DNA of 64,000 bases from Shewanella cyperi (GCF_017354985.1 NZ_CP071501.1:825501-889500), one strand, 5' to 3'. Counted from the first letter of the stretch, positions 1-9,648 are shown. The notes: generated by a model not told the origin, from the letters alone. Program-made: numbers and translations.

Positions 1-1
1 A

Positions 2-124
2 TACGATGGCGGTGATATGACGGCCCCCTTCGGTGGCTTCAAACAATCGGGCAACGGCCGGGATAAATCCCTGCATGCCTTTGACAAGTACACCGAAATC
101 AAGGCCACCTGGATAGCCATCTAG
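2..124 (+). CDS. puuC: C-terminal end of gamma-glutamyl-gamma-aminobutyraldehyde dehydrogenase (partial)
   Basis: This open frame enters from the left edge and stops at the TAG ending at 124. The 40 visible residues are the extreme C-terminus of an aldehyde dehydrogenase: an APFGGFKQSGNGRD motif followed by the HAFDKYTEIKATW tail, which is typical of PuuC-type enzymes. PuuC oxidises gamma-glutamyl-gamma-aminobutyraldehyde to gamma-glutamyl-GABA in the glutamylated putrescine pathway. The puuD, puuA and puuB genes downstream on the same strand support the assignment. The catalytic Cys and Glu lie outside the window. A related aldehyde dehydrogenase cannot be excluded from so short a piece. Confidence 0.75.
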   Translation, partial: YDGGDMTAPFGGFKQSGNGRDKSLHAFDKYTEIKATWIAI

Positions 125-340
125 CGTCGTTCGCCCTTGCCGCTGAGGGCTGGGGCTTCAGGCAGACGACGCTAAAGCCTGCTAATATTGATAGTTGCAA
201 GGTGCTGTATTTCAAAGCTTAAAGCTTGGCAGCTCCCGGCAATATCAGTCCGTGGTGTGGTTGTCAGCATCCGGTGAAGGGTGTAACGTCGAAGACGTGA
301 CCCGAGATGGATGGACTGCGCCGCCACAAGAAGGTGACCC

Positions 341-1111
341 ATGAGTGAACCCCGCCCGCCGCTGGTCGGCGTGATTGCCTGTACAACCCAACTTGGCCTG
401 CACCCGTTCAATATTGCCGGTGAGAAGTACCTGCGCGCCGTTATCAATGGCGCCGGGGCCTGGCCGCTGATCATTCCTTCGCTGATCCTCCCTGATGATC
501 CCTGGCCGCCAACGGCACTGCTTGAACGCCTCGACGGCCTGTTGTTCACCGGCTCGCCCTCCAATGTGGCCCCGGTGCATTACCAGAGCGCCAAGACTCA
601 GGCCGAGTCCCCTGAAGATCATCCCCGCGATGCCACCAGTTTGCCGCTGATCCGCGCCGCCATTGCCGCAGGTGTGCCGCTGCTGGGCATTTGTCGCGGC
701 TTTCAGGAAATGAATGTGGCCCTGGGGGGCAGCCTGCATCAGGCTGTGGCTGACACCGGGTTATTCGATGATCACCGCGAGGATAAAACCGCGCCTTTGA
801 GCGAGCAGTACGGTCCGGCCCATGACATCAATCTGGTGCCCGGCGGTTTGCTGGCCGGGCTTTGGCCCGAGCCCAGGGTCAGGGTCAATTCCCTCCATGG
901 CCAGGGGATAGCGCGCCTGGCGCCGGGGCTCAGAGCCGAGGCCTATGCCGAGGATGGGCTGCTGGAGGCCTTTTCTGTGGCCGGCGACAGTTTCGCCCTC
1001 GGAGTGCAGTTCCACCCCGAGTGGCAGGTGGCCGACAACCCCTTTTATCTGGCCATATTCCAGGCCTTCGGCGCCGCGTGCCGGGCCAGGGCGGCATTGG
1101 GCGCAGGCTAA
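341..1111 (+). CDS. puuD: Gamma-glutamyl-gamma-aminobutyrate hydrolase
   Basis: A 256-residue class I glutamine amidotransferase-fold hydrolase. The nucleophile elbow LLGICRGFQEMN places the catalytic Cys at residue 118, and VQFHPEW near residue 224 supplies the His/Glu pair. The MNVALGG stretch after the nucleophile is typical of the PuuD/peptidase C26 branch. It would release GABA and glutamate from gamma-glutamyl-GABA in the cytoplasm. It lies 216 bp after the puuC stop and about 20 bp before puuA, so puuDAB probably forms one transcription unit. An SD-like AAGAAGG precedes the ATG. Length is normal for the family. Confidence 0.9.
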   Translation: MSEPRPPLVGVIACTTQLGLHPFNIAGEKYLRAVINGAGAWPLIIPSLILPDDPWPPTALLERLDGLLFTGSPSNVAPVHYQSAKTQAESPEDHPRDATSLPLIRAAIAAGVPLLGICRGFQEMNVALGGSLHQAVADTGLFDDHREDKTAPLSEQYGPAHDINLVPGGLLAGLWPEPRVRVNSLHGQGIARLAPGLRAEAYAEDGLLEAFSVAGDSFALGVQFHPEWQVADNPFYLAIFQAFGAACRARAALGAG

Positions 1112-1132
1112 AGACCACGCAGGGTGGACATA

Positions 1133-2488
1133 ATGGAAAAGCTCATCGCATTTTTGAAAGACAAGAAAATCACCGAGGTGGAGTGCGTCATCAGCGATAT
1201 GACGGGCATAGCCCGGGGCAAGATCTCGCCGGTGGACAAGTTTGTTAACGAGAAGGGCATGCGCCTGCCGGAAAGTGTGCTGCTGCAAACCGTCACCGGC
1301 GACAACATAGGTCAGGAGGTGTATTTCGAGCTGCTGGACAGCGCCGAAATCGACTTCATCTGTGTCCCCGATGAAAATGCCGTATTCCTGCTGCCCTGGA
1401 CCCTGGAGGCCACGGCCCAGGTGATCCACGACACCTTCGACAGGATGGGCAACCCCATAGAGCTGTCACCGCGCAACGTGCTGAAAAAGGTGATTAAACT
1501 CTACGACGATCACGGCTGGCAACCGGTAATCGCTCCCGAGATGGAGTTCTACCTGGTGGCGCGCAATGAAGATCCTGACCTGCCACTGAAGCCGCCCATG
1601 GGCCGCTCCGGCCGCGCCGAGTCCGGCCGCCAGTCATTCTCCATCGATGCCGCCAACGAATACGATCCCCTGTTTGAGGACATGTACGAGTGGTGCGAGG
1701 CCCAGGGGCTGGACATAGACACCCTGATCCACGAGGAAGGCACAGCGCAGATGGAGATCAACTTCAGCCACGGCGATGCACTGTCCCTGGCGGATCAGGT
1801 GTTTGTGTTTAAACGCACCCTGCGCGAAGCGGCGCTCAAGCACAATGTCTGCGCCACCTTTATGGCCAAGCCGGTCACCAACGAGCCCGGCAGCGCCATG
1901 CATATTCACCAGAACGTGCTCGACAAGACCAGCGGCAAGAATATCTTCACTTTGGATGACGGCACCAAGAGCCCTTTGTTTTTAAGCCATATTGCCGGAC
2001 TGCAACGCTATCTGCCGGAATTCCTGCCACTGGTGGCCCCCAGCGTCAATTCCTTCCGGCGATTTTTGCCCGGCACCTCGGCGCCGGTGAACCTGGAGTG
2101 GGGCGAGGAAAACCGCACCTGCGGCCTGCGTATTCCCGAGTCGCCGCCGCACACCCGCCGCATCGAAAACCGCCTCGCCGGTGCCGATGCCAATTGCTAT
2201 CTGGCGGTGGCTGCCAGTCTGCTCGCCGGCTACATAGGCATGGTGGAAGGGCTCAAGCCCAGCAATCCCGTCCATGGCAAGGCCAACGAGAGCCGCACCG
2301 CCAACGTCAACTGCCTGCCCCTGACCCTCGACGAGGCGCTGGTGGCCATGGAAGAGAGCGAGGCTTGCCGCAAGTATCTGGGGGATGCCTTCACCACAGG
2401 TTATGTGGCGGTGAAACAAGCCGAACTGGAAAACTTCCGCCGGGTGGTCAGCGCCTGGGAGCGGGAGTTTTTGTTGCTGACAGTCTAG
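1133..2488 (+). CDS. puuA: Gamma-glutamylputrescine synthetase (glutamine synthetase family)
   Basis: A 451-residue glutamine synthetase-fold enzyme. Visible signatures are EMEFYLV (metal-binding Glu), NEPGSAMHIHQN (nucleotide/metal-binding His) and NRTCGLRIPES (substrate Arg). It lacks the adenylylation-loop context of a true GlnA and resembles PuuA, which ligates glutamate to putrescine with ATP. The frame also has a GTG at 1124, but AGGGTGG sits at good spacing before the ATG at 1133, so 1133 is preferred. It lies between puuD and puuB, which fixes the pathway role. Other GlnA-like ligases with different amine substrates remain possible. Confidence 0.88.
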   Translation: MEKLIAFLKDKKITEVECVISDMTGIARGKISPVDKFVNEKGMRLPESVLLQTVTGDNIGQEVYFELLDSAEIDFICVPDENAVFLLPWTLEATAQVIHDTFDRMGNPIELSPRNVLKKVIKLYDDHGWQPVIAPEMEFYLVARNEDPDLPLKPPMGRSGRAESGRQSFSIDAANEYDPLFEDMYEWCEAQGLDIDTLIHEEGTAQMEINFSHGDALSLADQVFVFKRTLREAALKHNVCATFMAKPVTNEPGSAMHIHQNVLDKTSGKNIFTLDDGTKSPLFLSHIAGLQRYLPEFLPLVAPSVNSFRRFLPGTSAPVNLEWGEENRTCGLRIPESPPHTRRIENRLAGADANCYLAVAASLLAGYIGMVEGLKPSNPVHGKANESRTANVNCLPLTLDEALVAMEESEACRKYLGDAFTTGYVAVKQAELENFRRVVSAWEREFLLLTV

Positions 2489-2501
2489 AAAGGATGCCGC
2501 C

Positions 2502-3785
2502 ATGACCACAGCCCATGCCGATTCCTATTACGCCGCCAGTGCCAACGACAAGCGCGAGCGGCCGCGCCTCAGAGACGCCATTGAGACCGATGTCTGTATC
2601 ATAGGCGCGGGTTACACCGGCCTGTCGACGGCGCTGCAACTGCTGGAGAGGGGATTCAAGGTGGTGGTGCTGGAGGCGGCCCGCATCGGTTGGGGCGCCT
2701 CGGGCCGCAACGGTGGTCAGATAGTTAACAGCTACAGCCGCGACATAGACGTTATCGAGCGCAGCGTCGGCGCCGAGAAGGCCAGGCAGTTCGGCGCCAT
2801 GGCGTTCGAAGGGGCGCGCATTATCCGCGAGTATGTGGACCGTTACCAAATCGATTGCGATCTTAAGGACGGCGCCGTCTTTGCCGCCCTCAACCGGCGG
2901 CAGCTTAAACATCTGGAGTCCCAAAAGGCCCTGTGGCAAAAACACGGCCACCAGGGCGAGTTGGATCTGCTGGACCAGAGTGGCATCCGCAACTATGTCG
3001 GCAGCAGCCGCTATGTGGGTGGCATGTTCGATGGCAGCGGCGGCCATCTGCATCCGCTGAATCTGGCGCTCGGTGAAGCGGCGGCGGTGGAGCGCCTGGG
3101 AGGCTTAATCTTCGAGGATTCGGCAGCCATCGACATTCAGGAGGGGGAACCTGTGCGGGTGCGCACCGCCGGGGGCGAGGTCAGAGCCCGCTTTCTGGTG
3201 GTGGCGGGCAATGCCTACCTGGGGCATCTGGTGCCCGAGCTCTCGGCCAAATCCATGCCCTGCGGCACCCAGATGATAGCCACAGAGCCTCTGGACGAGT
3301 TCCAGGCCAAACATCTGCTGCCCGGCGATCACTGCGTCGAGGACTGCAATTACCTGCTGGATTACTTCCGTCTGTCCGCCGACAAACGCTTGCTGTACGG
3401 TGGCGGCGTGGTCTATGGCGCCCGGGATCCGGCCGATATCGAGGCCATCATTTTGCCCAAGCTGCTCAAAACCTTTCCCCAGCTGGAAGGCGTGCGGGTC
3501 GACTATGCCTGGACCGGCAACTTCCTGCTGACCCTGTCGCGCCTACCCCAGGTGGGCCGTATCGGCGGCAATATTTATTACTCCCAGGGCTGCAGCGGCC
3601 ATGGGGTGACCTATACCCACCTCGCCGGGCGCTTGCTGGCCGAGGTGATCAATGGCCAGGCGAGCCGTTTTGACCTGTTCGCCTCGCTGCCCCATTATCC
3701 CTTCCCCGGTGGCCACGCGTTGCGGGTACCCTTCAGTGCCCTGGGGGCCTGGTATTATTCGCTGCGGGACGCCCTTGGCATATAG
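2502..3785 (+). CDS. puuB: Gamma-glutamylputrescine oxidase (FAD-dependent)
   Basis: A 427-residue DAO-family flavoprotein. The N-terminal Rossmann motif is CIIGAGYTGLSTALQLLERG (around residues 30-50), followed by GWGASGRNGGQ, the conserved FAD-contact segment of this family. Near the C-terminus, YYSQGCSGHGVTYTHLAG matches the second FAD-binding segment of PuuB-like oxidases. It would oxidise gamma-glutamylputrescine to the aldehyde with H2O2 release. AGGA precedes the ATG, 13 bp after the puuA stop, indicating tight operon coupling. Nothing is missing compared with E. coli-type PuuB (about 426 residues). Confidence 0.9.
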   Translation: MTTAHADSYYAASANDKRERPRLRDAIETDVCIIGAGYTGLSTALQLLERGFKVVVLEAARIGWGASGRNGGQIVNSYSRDIDVIERSVGAEKARQFGAMAFEGARIIREYVDRYQIDCDLKDGAVFAALNRRQLKHLESQKALWQKHGHQGELDLLDQSGIRNYVGSSRYVGGMFDGSGGHLHPLNLALGEAAAVERLGGLIFEDSAAIDIQEGEPVRVRTAGGEVRARFLVVAGNAYLGHLVPELSAKSMPCGTQMIATEPLDEFQAKHLLPGDHCVEDCNYLLDYFRLSADKRLLYGGGVVYGARDPADIEAIILPKLLKTFPQLEGVRVDYAWTGNFLLTLSRLPQVGRIGGNIYYSQGCSGHGVTYTHLAGRLLAEVINGQASRFDLFASLPHYPFPGGHALRVPFSALGAWYYSLRDALGI

Positions 3786-3874
3786 AGATTCAGGCACTGG
3801 GTATTGGGAATTTAGGCATTTAATTAGGTATTTAACCAAGCGGCCAGGCCGCATGCATGAATTGGAGTATTAAG

Positions 3875-5317
3875 GTGCAATTAAAGGATCCAAGCCTGTT
3901 TAAGCAGCAATGTTATATCGACGGTCAGTGGTGCGATGCCGCATCGGGCCAGACAGTGGCCATTGCCGATCCCGCCAGCGGTGAAGTGTTGGGGCCTGTG
4001 CCTGTGATGGGCCAATCCGAAACCAGGAATGCCATCGAGGCCGCCGATAAGGCGCTGGGCCCCTGGCGCGCCTTGACCACCAAGGAGCGCGCCGTGCTGC
4101 TCAGACGCTGGTTTGAGCTCATCAACCAGCACAGTGACGATCTGGCGCTGCTGATGACCCGCGAGCAGGGCAAACCGCTCGCCGAAGCCAAGGGCGAGGT
4201 GGGCTACGCGGCCTCTTTTATCGAATGGTTTGCCGAGGAGGCCAAGCGGGTCTACGGCGAGACCATACCCGGTCACCAGGGCGACAAGCGCATCATGGTG
4301 ATCAAGCAGCCGGTGGGCGTCTGTGCCGCCATCACCCCCTGGAACTTCCCCGCCGCCATGATAACCCGCAAGGTGGGCCCGGCGCTGGCAGCAGGTTGCA
4401 CCATGGTGGTCAAGCCCGCGCCCCAGACCCCCTTTACCGCCCTGGCTCTGGCCGAATTGGCTGACAGGGCCGGGATCCCGCCCGGGGTGCTGAACATAGT
4501 CTGCGGTGATGCTGTGGCCATAGGCAACGAGCTGTGCGCCAACCCCACGGTGCGCAAGTTGTCCTTCACCGGCTCAACCGCCGTGGGCAGCAAGCTGATG
4601 GCCCAGTGCGCGCCCAATATCAAGAAGCTGTCGTTGGAGCTGGGCGGCAACGCGCCCTTTATCGTGTTCAAGGATGCGGATCTCGATGAAGCAGTCGCCG
4701 GCGCCATGATCTCCAAGTACCGCAACGCCGGCCAGACCTGTGTCTGCGCCAACCGCATCTATGTGCAGGATGAGGTCTACGACGCCTTTGCCGCCAAGCT
4801 GGCCAAGGCCGTCGCCGAACTCAAGGTGGGCAAGGGCACAGAGCCCGGAGTCACCACAGGGCCACTGATCAATGCCGCGGCGCTTGCCAAGGTGCAGGAT
4901 CACCTGCAGGACGCGCTGTCCAAGGGTGCCAAACTGCTGCTGGGCGGCAAGTCCCTCGGCGGCAACTTTATGGAGCCCGCCATTATCACCGAGGCCAACA
5001 GCAGCATGAAGCTCGCCCGGGAGGAAACCTTCGGCCCGCTGGCGCCCCTGTTCCGCTTTAAAGAGGTGGATGACGTGATCGCCATGGCCAACGACACCGA
5101 GTTTGGTCTGGCGGCCTACTTCTACGGCCGGGATCTGTCGCTGGTGTGGCATGTGGCTGAGGCGCTGGAGTACGGCATGGTGGGGGTCAATACCGGCCTT
5201 ATCAGCACAGAGGTGGCGCCCTTTGGCGGCATCAAGTCCTCGGGCCTGGGCCGCGAGGGCTCAAGGCACGGCATAGAGGAATACCTGGAACTCAAATACA
5301 TCTGCCTGTCGGTGTAG
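3875..5317 (+). CDS. gabD: Succinate-semialdehyde dehydrogenase (NADP-type)
   Basis: A 480-residue aldehyde dehydrogenase. The general-base Glu is in LSLELGGNAPF, and the catalytic Cys is residue 289 (GQTCVCANR, the usual GabD form with two nearby cysteines). The C-terminal APFGGIKSSGLGREG motif is present. It oxidises succinate semialdehyde to succinate. The frame extends to an ATG at 3857, but GGAG sits before the GTG at 3875, and a start there gives the usual GabD N-terminus (QLKDPSLFKQQ). It lies 89 bp after puuB and 19 bp before gabT, so it completes the pathway started by puuA. Confidence 0.93.
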   Translation: MQLKDPSLFKQQCYIDGQWCDAASGQTVAIADPASGEVLGPVPVMGQSETRNAIEAADKALGPWRALTTKERAVLLRRWFELINQHSDDLALLMTREQGKPLAEAKGEVGYAASFIEWFAEEAKRVYGETIPGHQGDKRIMVIKQPVGVCAAITPWNFPAAMITRKVGPALAAGCTMVVKPAPQTPFTALALAELADRAGIPPGVLNIVCGDAVAIGNELCANPTVRKLSFTGSTAVGSKLMAQCAPNIKKLSLELGGNAPFIVFKDADLDEAVAGAMISKYRNAGQTCVCANRIYVQDEVYDAFAAKLAKAVAELKVGKGTEPGVTTGPLINAAALAKVQDHLQDALSKGAKLLLGGKSLGGNFMEPAIITEANSSMKLAREETFGPLAPLFRFKEVDDVIAMANDTEFGLAAYFYGRDLSLVWHVAEALEYGMVGVNTGLISTEVAPFGGIKSSGLGREGSRHGIEEYLELKYICLSV

Positions 5318-5336
5318 CAGGCGCAAGGAGCGGCCC

Positions 5337-6617
5337 ATGACCAAGAACAATGCTTCCCTGATGGCAAGACGCCAGGCGGCCGTGGCCACCGGTGTTGGCC
5401 AAATTCACCCCGTGTTTGCCGAGCGGGCCGAAAATGCCCGGGTGTGGGACGTGGAAGGCAAGGAGTACCTGGACTTTGCCGGCGGCATTGCCGTGCTCAA
5501 CACCGGGCATCTGCATCCCAAGGTCAAGGCCGCTGTGGCGGCCCAGCTGGAGCATTTCTCCCACACCTGTTTTATGGTGCTGGGGTACGAGAGCTATGTG
5601 GCCCTGTGTGAAAAGCTCAACAACCTGGTACCGGGGAACTTTGCCAAGAAGACGGCCCTGTTCAACAGCGGCTCCGAGGCGGTGGAAAACGCCATCAAGG
5701 TGGCCCGCGCCGCCACGGGCCGGGCCGGGGTCATAGCCTTTACCTCGGGTTACCATGGCCGCACCATGGCGGCACTTGCCCTGACCGGCAAGGTGGCGCC
5801 CTACAGCAAGGGCATGGGATTGATGCAGGCCAACGTATTTCGGGCCCGTTTTCCCAGCGCCCTGCACGGCATCAGCGAGGACGACGCCATGGACTCCATA
5901 GCGCAGATCTTCCGTAACGATGCCGAGCCCGCCGATATCGCTGCCATCATACTTGAGCCTGTGCAGGGGGAGGGCGGTTTCTATGTCGCGAGCCCCGGCT
6001 TTATGCAGCGCCTGCGGCAGCTGTGCGATCGCGAAGGCATAATGTTGATAGCCGATGAGGTGCAGACCGGCGCCGGTCGTACCGGCACCTTTTTCGCCAT
6101 GGAGCAAATGGGTGTGGCCGCCGACATCACTTGTTTTGCCAAGTCCATCGCCGGCGGCTTCCCCCTGTCGGGGATCACCGGCAAGGCGGAAATCATGGAC
6201 GCCATAGGCCCGGGGGGACTGGGTGGCACCTACGGCGGTAATCCGCTGGCTTGCGCCGCGGCCCTGGCGGTGATCGAGGTGTTTGAGCAGGAAAAACTGC
6301 TGGCCCGCTCCCAGGCCATAGGCCAGCAGCTGACCCGCGGGCTGCGGCAGTTACAACACCTATATGGGCAAATCGCCGAAGTGCGCGGTCTCGGGGCCAT
6401 GGTGGCCATGGAGCTGATGGAAGATGGTGCCCCGGCGCCCCAGTACAGCGCGCCCATATTGGCGGCGGCGCGGGATCGGGGACTGATCCTGCTCTCCTGC
6501 GGTACCTTTGGCAATGTGCTGCGTATTCTGGTGCCCCTGACCGCCTCCGATGAGGACATTGCCGAGGGGCTGGCCATCCTGGGTGAGTCGCTCAAGGCCG
6601 TGCTTGGCGGCGGCTAA
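5337..6617 (+). CDS. gabT: 4-aminobutyrate aminotransferase
   Basis: A 426-residue class III PLP aminotransferase. Features are NSGSEAVENAIKVAR (phosphate-binding region), YHGRTMAALALTGK, the IADEVQTGAGRTG motif with the PLP-contacting Asp, and the Schiff-base lysine at residue 269 in CFAKSIAGG. It transfers the amino group of GABA to 2-oxoglutarate, giving succinate semialdehyde for gabD. AAGGAGCGG precedes the ATG. It is the last gene of the operon and is followed by a strong terminator. The same enzyme could be called PuuE; sequence alone cannot separate the two names. Confidence 0.92.
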   Translation: MTKNNASLMARRQAAVATGVGQIHPVFAERAENARVWDVEGKEYLDFAGGIAVLNTGHLHPKVKAAVAAQLEHFSHTCFMVLGYESYVALCEKLNNLVPGNFAKKTALFNSGSEAVENAIKVARAATGRAGVIAFTSGYHGRTMAALALTGKVAPYSKGMGLMQANVFRARFPSALHGISEDDAMDSIAQIFRNDAEPADIAAIILEPVQGEGGFYVASPGFMQRLRQLCDREGIMLIADEVQTGAGRTGTFFAMEQMGVAADITCFAKSIAGGFPLSGITGKAEIMDAIGPGGLGGTYGGNPLACAAALAVIEVFEQEKLLARSQAIGQQLTRGLRQLQHLYGQIAEVRGLGAMVAMELMEDGAPAPQYSAPILAAARDRGLILLSCGTFGNVLRILVPLTASDEDIAEGLAILGESLKAVLGGG

Positions 6618-6668
6618 ATAGCTGATAGTTGGCTGGAAGCTGGTGGATAGAAAGGGAAGAGATAATTA

Positions 6669-6701
6669 ATCGGGGCCGCAAATTTGCGGCCCCGATTTTT
6701 T
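6669..6701 (+). terminator. Intrinsic terminator of the putrescine/GABA operon
   Basis: A perfect 28-bp palindrome (6669-6696; arm ATCGGGGCCGCAAA) is followed directly by a T run to 6701. It lies about 50 bp after the gabT stop. No other gene on this strand is close, so it most likely ends the puu-gab transcript. Confidence 0.9.
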
Positions 6702-6784
6702 CTGCTTCGGCGGCGAAGCAGTGGAAAGGGTGGGCAAGACGGGCCGGCCCCAAATGGCCAACCCGCCCGGCGCCGGGAAGTTGG

Positions 6785-7531
6785 TCAGCGCAGGTTCACC
6801 GGACCATTGATACTGTCGTATTTGATGCCGCCTGAGCCGGCATTCAGTACCGTCAGGCCCTGGGTGTTGTGTACTTCGATATTGCCCGAGCCATCGGACA
6901 GGGTCACCAGGCCGCCGATATCGGTCAGCACCATGGAGCCGGAACCGTCGGTGACTGTGACATCGGCACCTGTCTTGGCCACCTTGATATCTCCTGAACC
7001 GTCGGTGATATTGATCTTGCCTGTGCTGCCTTCCACCAGCAGATCGCCTGAGCCGTCGCTGATATCAATATTGCGACCACCGCGGATTTCCAGATCGCCT
7101 GAGCCGTCGTTAACACTGATATCGGCATCCACGCTGCCGATGCGGATTGCGCCCGAACCATCGTTAATATCCAGGGCCAGTTCCGCAGGCACCTTGACCA
7201 AGAGATCTATATAGGGGGAGTTGCCCTTATAGGCATGCTCCTCGAAGCGGGCCTCCAGCTTGGCATGTTTGCCCTCGCGCTTCAGGGTGAGAATGGCCGG
7301 AATATCGGTACGGGTGTAGATGTCGGCCTCGACCTCAATCCGCTCCAGTCCGGGGACGCCCATGATCACCAGCTCACCGGCACCTGTATCGGCCTTGAGC
7401 GAACTCAGGCTGGCGGTATCCAGGTTCAGTTGTTGGCGGCTGTGCTCCAGGGGGGCGCTGTTGACCTGGAATACGCAGCCACCCAGAACCAGGGCGGCGG
7501 TGATAACGGATAATACTGACTTGTTGGACAT
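6785..7531 (-). CDS. DUF4097-like repeat lipoprotein
   Basis: A 248-residue exported protein. The frame could extend to 7579, but AGGAGC lies before the ATG at 7531, which gives a clean lipoprotein signal ending in the lipobox LGGC (VITAALVLGGC). After about 130 residues the protein becomes a run of short repeats built on DGSG followed by a hydrophobic strand (for example VTDGSGSMVL, LSDGSGNIEV), seven or more copies spaced about 14-20 residues apart. Such periodicity fits the DUF4097/DUF2807 right-handed beta-helix families, whose function is not established. Outer-membrane anchoring is inferred. No operon partner is visible. Confidence 0.75.
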   Translation of the reverse strand: MSNKSVLSVITAALVLGGCVFQVNSAPLEHSRQQLNLDTASLSSLKADTGAGELVIMGVPGLERIEVEADIYTRTDIPAILTLKREGKHAKLEARFEEHAYKGNSPYIDLLVKVPAELALDINDGSGAIRIGSVDADISVNDGSGDLEIRGGRNIDISDGSGDLLVEGSTGKINITDGSGDIKVAKTGADVTVTDGSGSMVLTDIGGLVTLSDGSGNIEVHNTQGLTVLNAGSGGIKYDSINGPVNLR

Positions 7532-7669
7532 GATCTGAGCTCCTGAATGCGGACTAAAGGTTGAGTTCCTTATCGGCACTTAGATCTGCAATTAGGATGC
7601 CAATATATAAAATGTTTAAAATCAATTGCTTGTGTTTTTAACTTTGTCCGTTGCCACAGTGGACACTGT

Positions 7670-7696
7670 CCGCGGACACCAATGTCCGCGGTTTTT
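7670..7696 (+). terminator. Orphan intrinsic terminator on the + strand
   Basis: A 9-bp stem (CCGCGGACA at 7670-7678 with TGTCCGCGG at 7683-7691) is followed by five T. There is no coding gene on the + strand upstream: the neighbour ending at 6785 and starting at 7531 is on the minus strand. It may close a short + strand RNA or antisense transcript. The rest of the 338-bp gap 7532-7870 shows only AT-rich promoter-like sequence and the rpiA terminator. Confidence 0.6.
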
Positions 7697-7827
7697 CACC
7701 ACCTGTTGGCGAGAATGGCCAAGGGACTGGGTGTTGGTGTGAAGCTCAAGTTGAGATGCGGAATTCGGGAGCCGGCGGGGCAGGCTGCGGATGAGGGCTT
7801 GGCAGTCAGAGACTAAGAACGTGGCAA

Positions 7828-7853
7828 CAAAAAAGGAGCCCTTGGGCTCCTTT
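7828..7853 (-). terminator. Terminator of rpiA
   Basis: An inverted repeat (AAAGGAGCCC at 7832-7841 with its complement at 7844-7853) ends in an A run on the + strand, which is a T run on the minus strand. It lies immediately downstream of rpiA, which reads leftwards. Confidence 0.8.
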
Positions 7854-7870
7854 GAATACGGTGCAGACCT

Positions 7871-8527
7871 TTATTTGAAGGTCTTGACCCCGTCCGGTGT
7901 GCCGACCAGCAGCACATCGGCACCGCGCTTGGCAAACAGGCCGTTGGTGACCACGCCGACAATGGCGTTGATCTTGTCTTCCAGAACCTTGGGTTCCATG
8001 ATCTTCAGGTTGTAGACGTCAAGGATCACGTTGCCGTTGTCTGTCACCACGCCCTCACGGTAGACGGGATCGCCACCCAGCTTCACCAGCTCGCGGGCCA
8101 CGTAGGAGCGGGCCATGGGGATCACTTCTACCGGCAGCGGGAAATTGCCCAGAATGTCCACCTGCTTGGTGTTGTCCACTATGCAGATAAACTTGTCGGC
8201 CACGGCGGCGACAATTTTTTCCCGGGTCAGAGCAGCGCCGCCGCCCTTGATCATGTCCATGTGCGGGTTGATTTCATCGGCACCGTCCACATACACGGAC
8301 AGCTTGTCCACCGAGTTCAGATCGTAAACTGGAATACCCAGGGCCTTGAGTTTGGCGGTGGAAGCTTCGGAAGAGGACACTGCGCCTTCGATATCGGCCT
8401 TGATGGTGGCCAGGGCATCGATGAAGTGGTTGACGGTAGAACCAGTGCCAACACCGACAATACTATCTCTTTCAACATATTGCAGTGCGGCCCAACCGGC
8501 GGCCTTTTTCATTTCGTCTTGGGTCAT
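7871..8527 (-). CDS. rpiA: Ribose-5-phosphate isomerase A
   Basis: A 218-residue RpiA, the usual length for the family. Diagnostic motifs are [15 protein letters not shown] (phosphate loop), [20 protein letters not shown] with the catalytic region, and [10 protein letters not shown]. It interconverts ribose-5-phosphate and ribulose-5-phosphate in the cytoplasmic pentose phosphate pathway. It is a single-gene unit: a terminator follows, and the upstream neighbour is divergent. AGGAAGT precedes the ATG. Confidence 0.97.
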   Translation of the reverse strand: MTQDEMKKAAGWAALQYVERDSIVGVGTGSTVNHFIDALATIKADIEGAVSSSEASTAKLKALGIPVYDLNSVDKLSVYVDGADEINPHMDMIKGGGAALTREKIVAAVADKFICIVDNTKQVDILGNFPLPVEVIPMARSYVARELVKLGGDPVYREGVVTDNGNVILDVYNLKIMEPKVLEDKINAIVGVVTNGLFAKRGADVLLVGTPDGVKTFK

Positions 8528-8709
8528 GATGACTTCCTGTTAATGCGGATAAAGCGAAAAGTTGCCCACATTATACAAGCAAAGGCGCAGAAAGGTGGTC
8601 GGCGACCGACAAAATTCCGCTTTTGTGATTCGCTTCGGGGCTGTGTTTTTGCCATGGCTTGGGTAGGATAGCCGCAAACAGCAACAGGATGAAAATTAAA
8701 GGAGTCATT

Positions 8710-9621
8710 ATGGCGGGAGCCAGTCTGCTGACCTTGTTGGATGATATAGCCACCATTCTCGACGATGTGTCGGTCATGAGTAAGGTGGCAGCCAAGAAAA
8801 CAGCCGGGGTGCTGGGGGATGACCTGGCATTGAATGCCCAGCAGGTGACCGGGGTCAATGCCGATCGTGAACTGCCCGTGGTCTGGGCCGTGGCCAAGGG
8901 CTCTTTGCTCAACAAGGCGATATTGGTGCCGGCAGCGCTGCTGATAAGCGCCTTTATCCCTTGGGCCGTGACCCCACTGCTGATGCTGGGGGGCCTGTTC
9001 CTCTGCTTCGAAGGCTTTGAAAAGCTCTGGCACGGCAAGGAGGAGGCCGAACATAAGGCGGCTCAACCGGTGGAGACCATCACAGATGTCCACGCCTATG
9101 AGAAAGACAAGGTGAAGGGCGCCATACGTACCGACTTCGTGTTGTCGGCAGAGATCATCGCCATCACCCTTGGCATAGTGGCCGAAGAGGCCTTTATGAC
9201 CCAGGTGGCGACTCTGTGCATTATCGCCGTTGTCATGACGGTCGGCGTATATGGTTTGGTGGCCGGGATAGTTAAACTCGATGACCTCGGCCTGTGGCTG
9301 TCGAAAAAGACCACGGCAGTGGCCCAGTGGGTCGGTGGCCTGTTGCTGGCCGCAGCTCCAAGGTTAATGAAACTGCTGACCATAGTGGGCACTGCCGCCA
9401 TGTTTATGGTCGGTGGCGGCATACTCACCCACGGGGTGGATTACCTGCACCATGGCATAGAGCATGCGGCCGGGCTGGTGGCCAATGTTGCCGTGGCAGG
9501 TCCGCTGCTGGCGGTCCTGACCCCCAGTGTGCTGAACCTTATCTTCGGTGTGATTGCCGGCGCCGTTGTCGTTTTTTTGTTTGGTATCATTGCCAGGTTA
9601 CGGGGAAAGGCCGAACACTGA
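8710..9621 (+). CDS. DUF808 family inner membrane protein (YedI-like)
   Basis: A 303-residue polytopic membrane protein. The start at 8710 is chosen because AAAGGAG precedes this ATG and the N-terminus [19 protein letters not shown] is typical of DUF808; an in-frame upstream ATG at 8659 lacks support. Conserved DUF808 segments include [21 protein letters not shown] and a [15 protein letters not shown] stretch after the first hydrophobic region. About six to eight membrane segments are visible. The biochemical role of this family is unknown. It stands alone, followed by a bidirectional terminator. Confidence 0.85.
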   Translation: MAGASLLTLLDDIATILDDVSVMSKVAAKKTAGVLGDDLALNAQQVTGVNADRELPVVWAVAKGSLLNKAILVPAALLISAFIPWAVTPLLMLGGLFLCFEGFEKLWHGKEEAEHKAAQPVETITDVHAYEKDKVKGAIRTDFVLSAEIIAITLGIVAEEAFMTQVATLCIIAVVMTVGVYGLVAGIVKLDDLGLWLSKKTTAVAQWVGGLLLAAAPRLMKLLTIVGTAAMFMVGGGILTHGVDYLHHGIEHAAGLVANVAVAGPLLAVLTPSVLNLIFGVIAGAVVVFLFGIIARLRGKAEH

Positions 9622-9648
9622 GACTCAAGATTGGATAATGAGCGGAAT

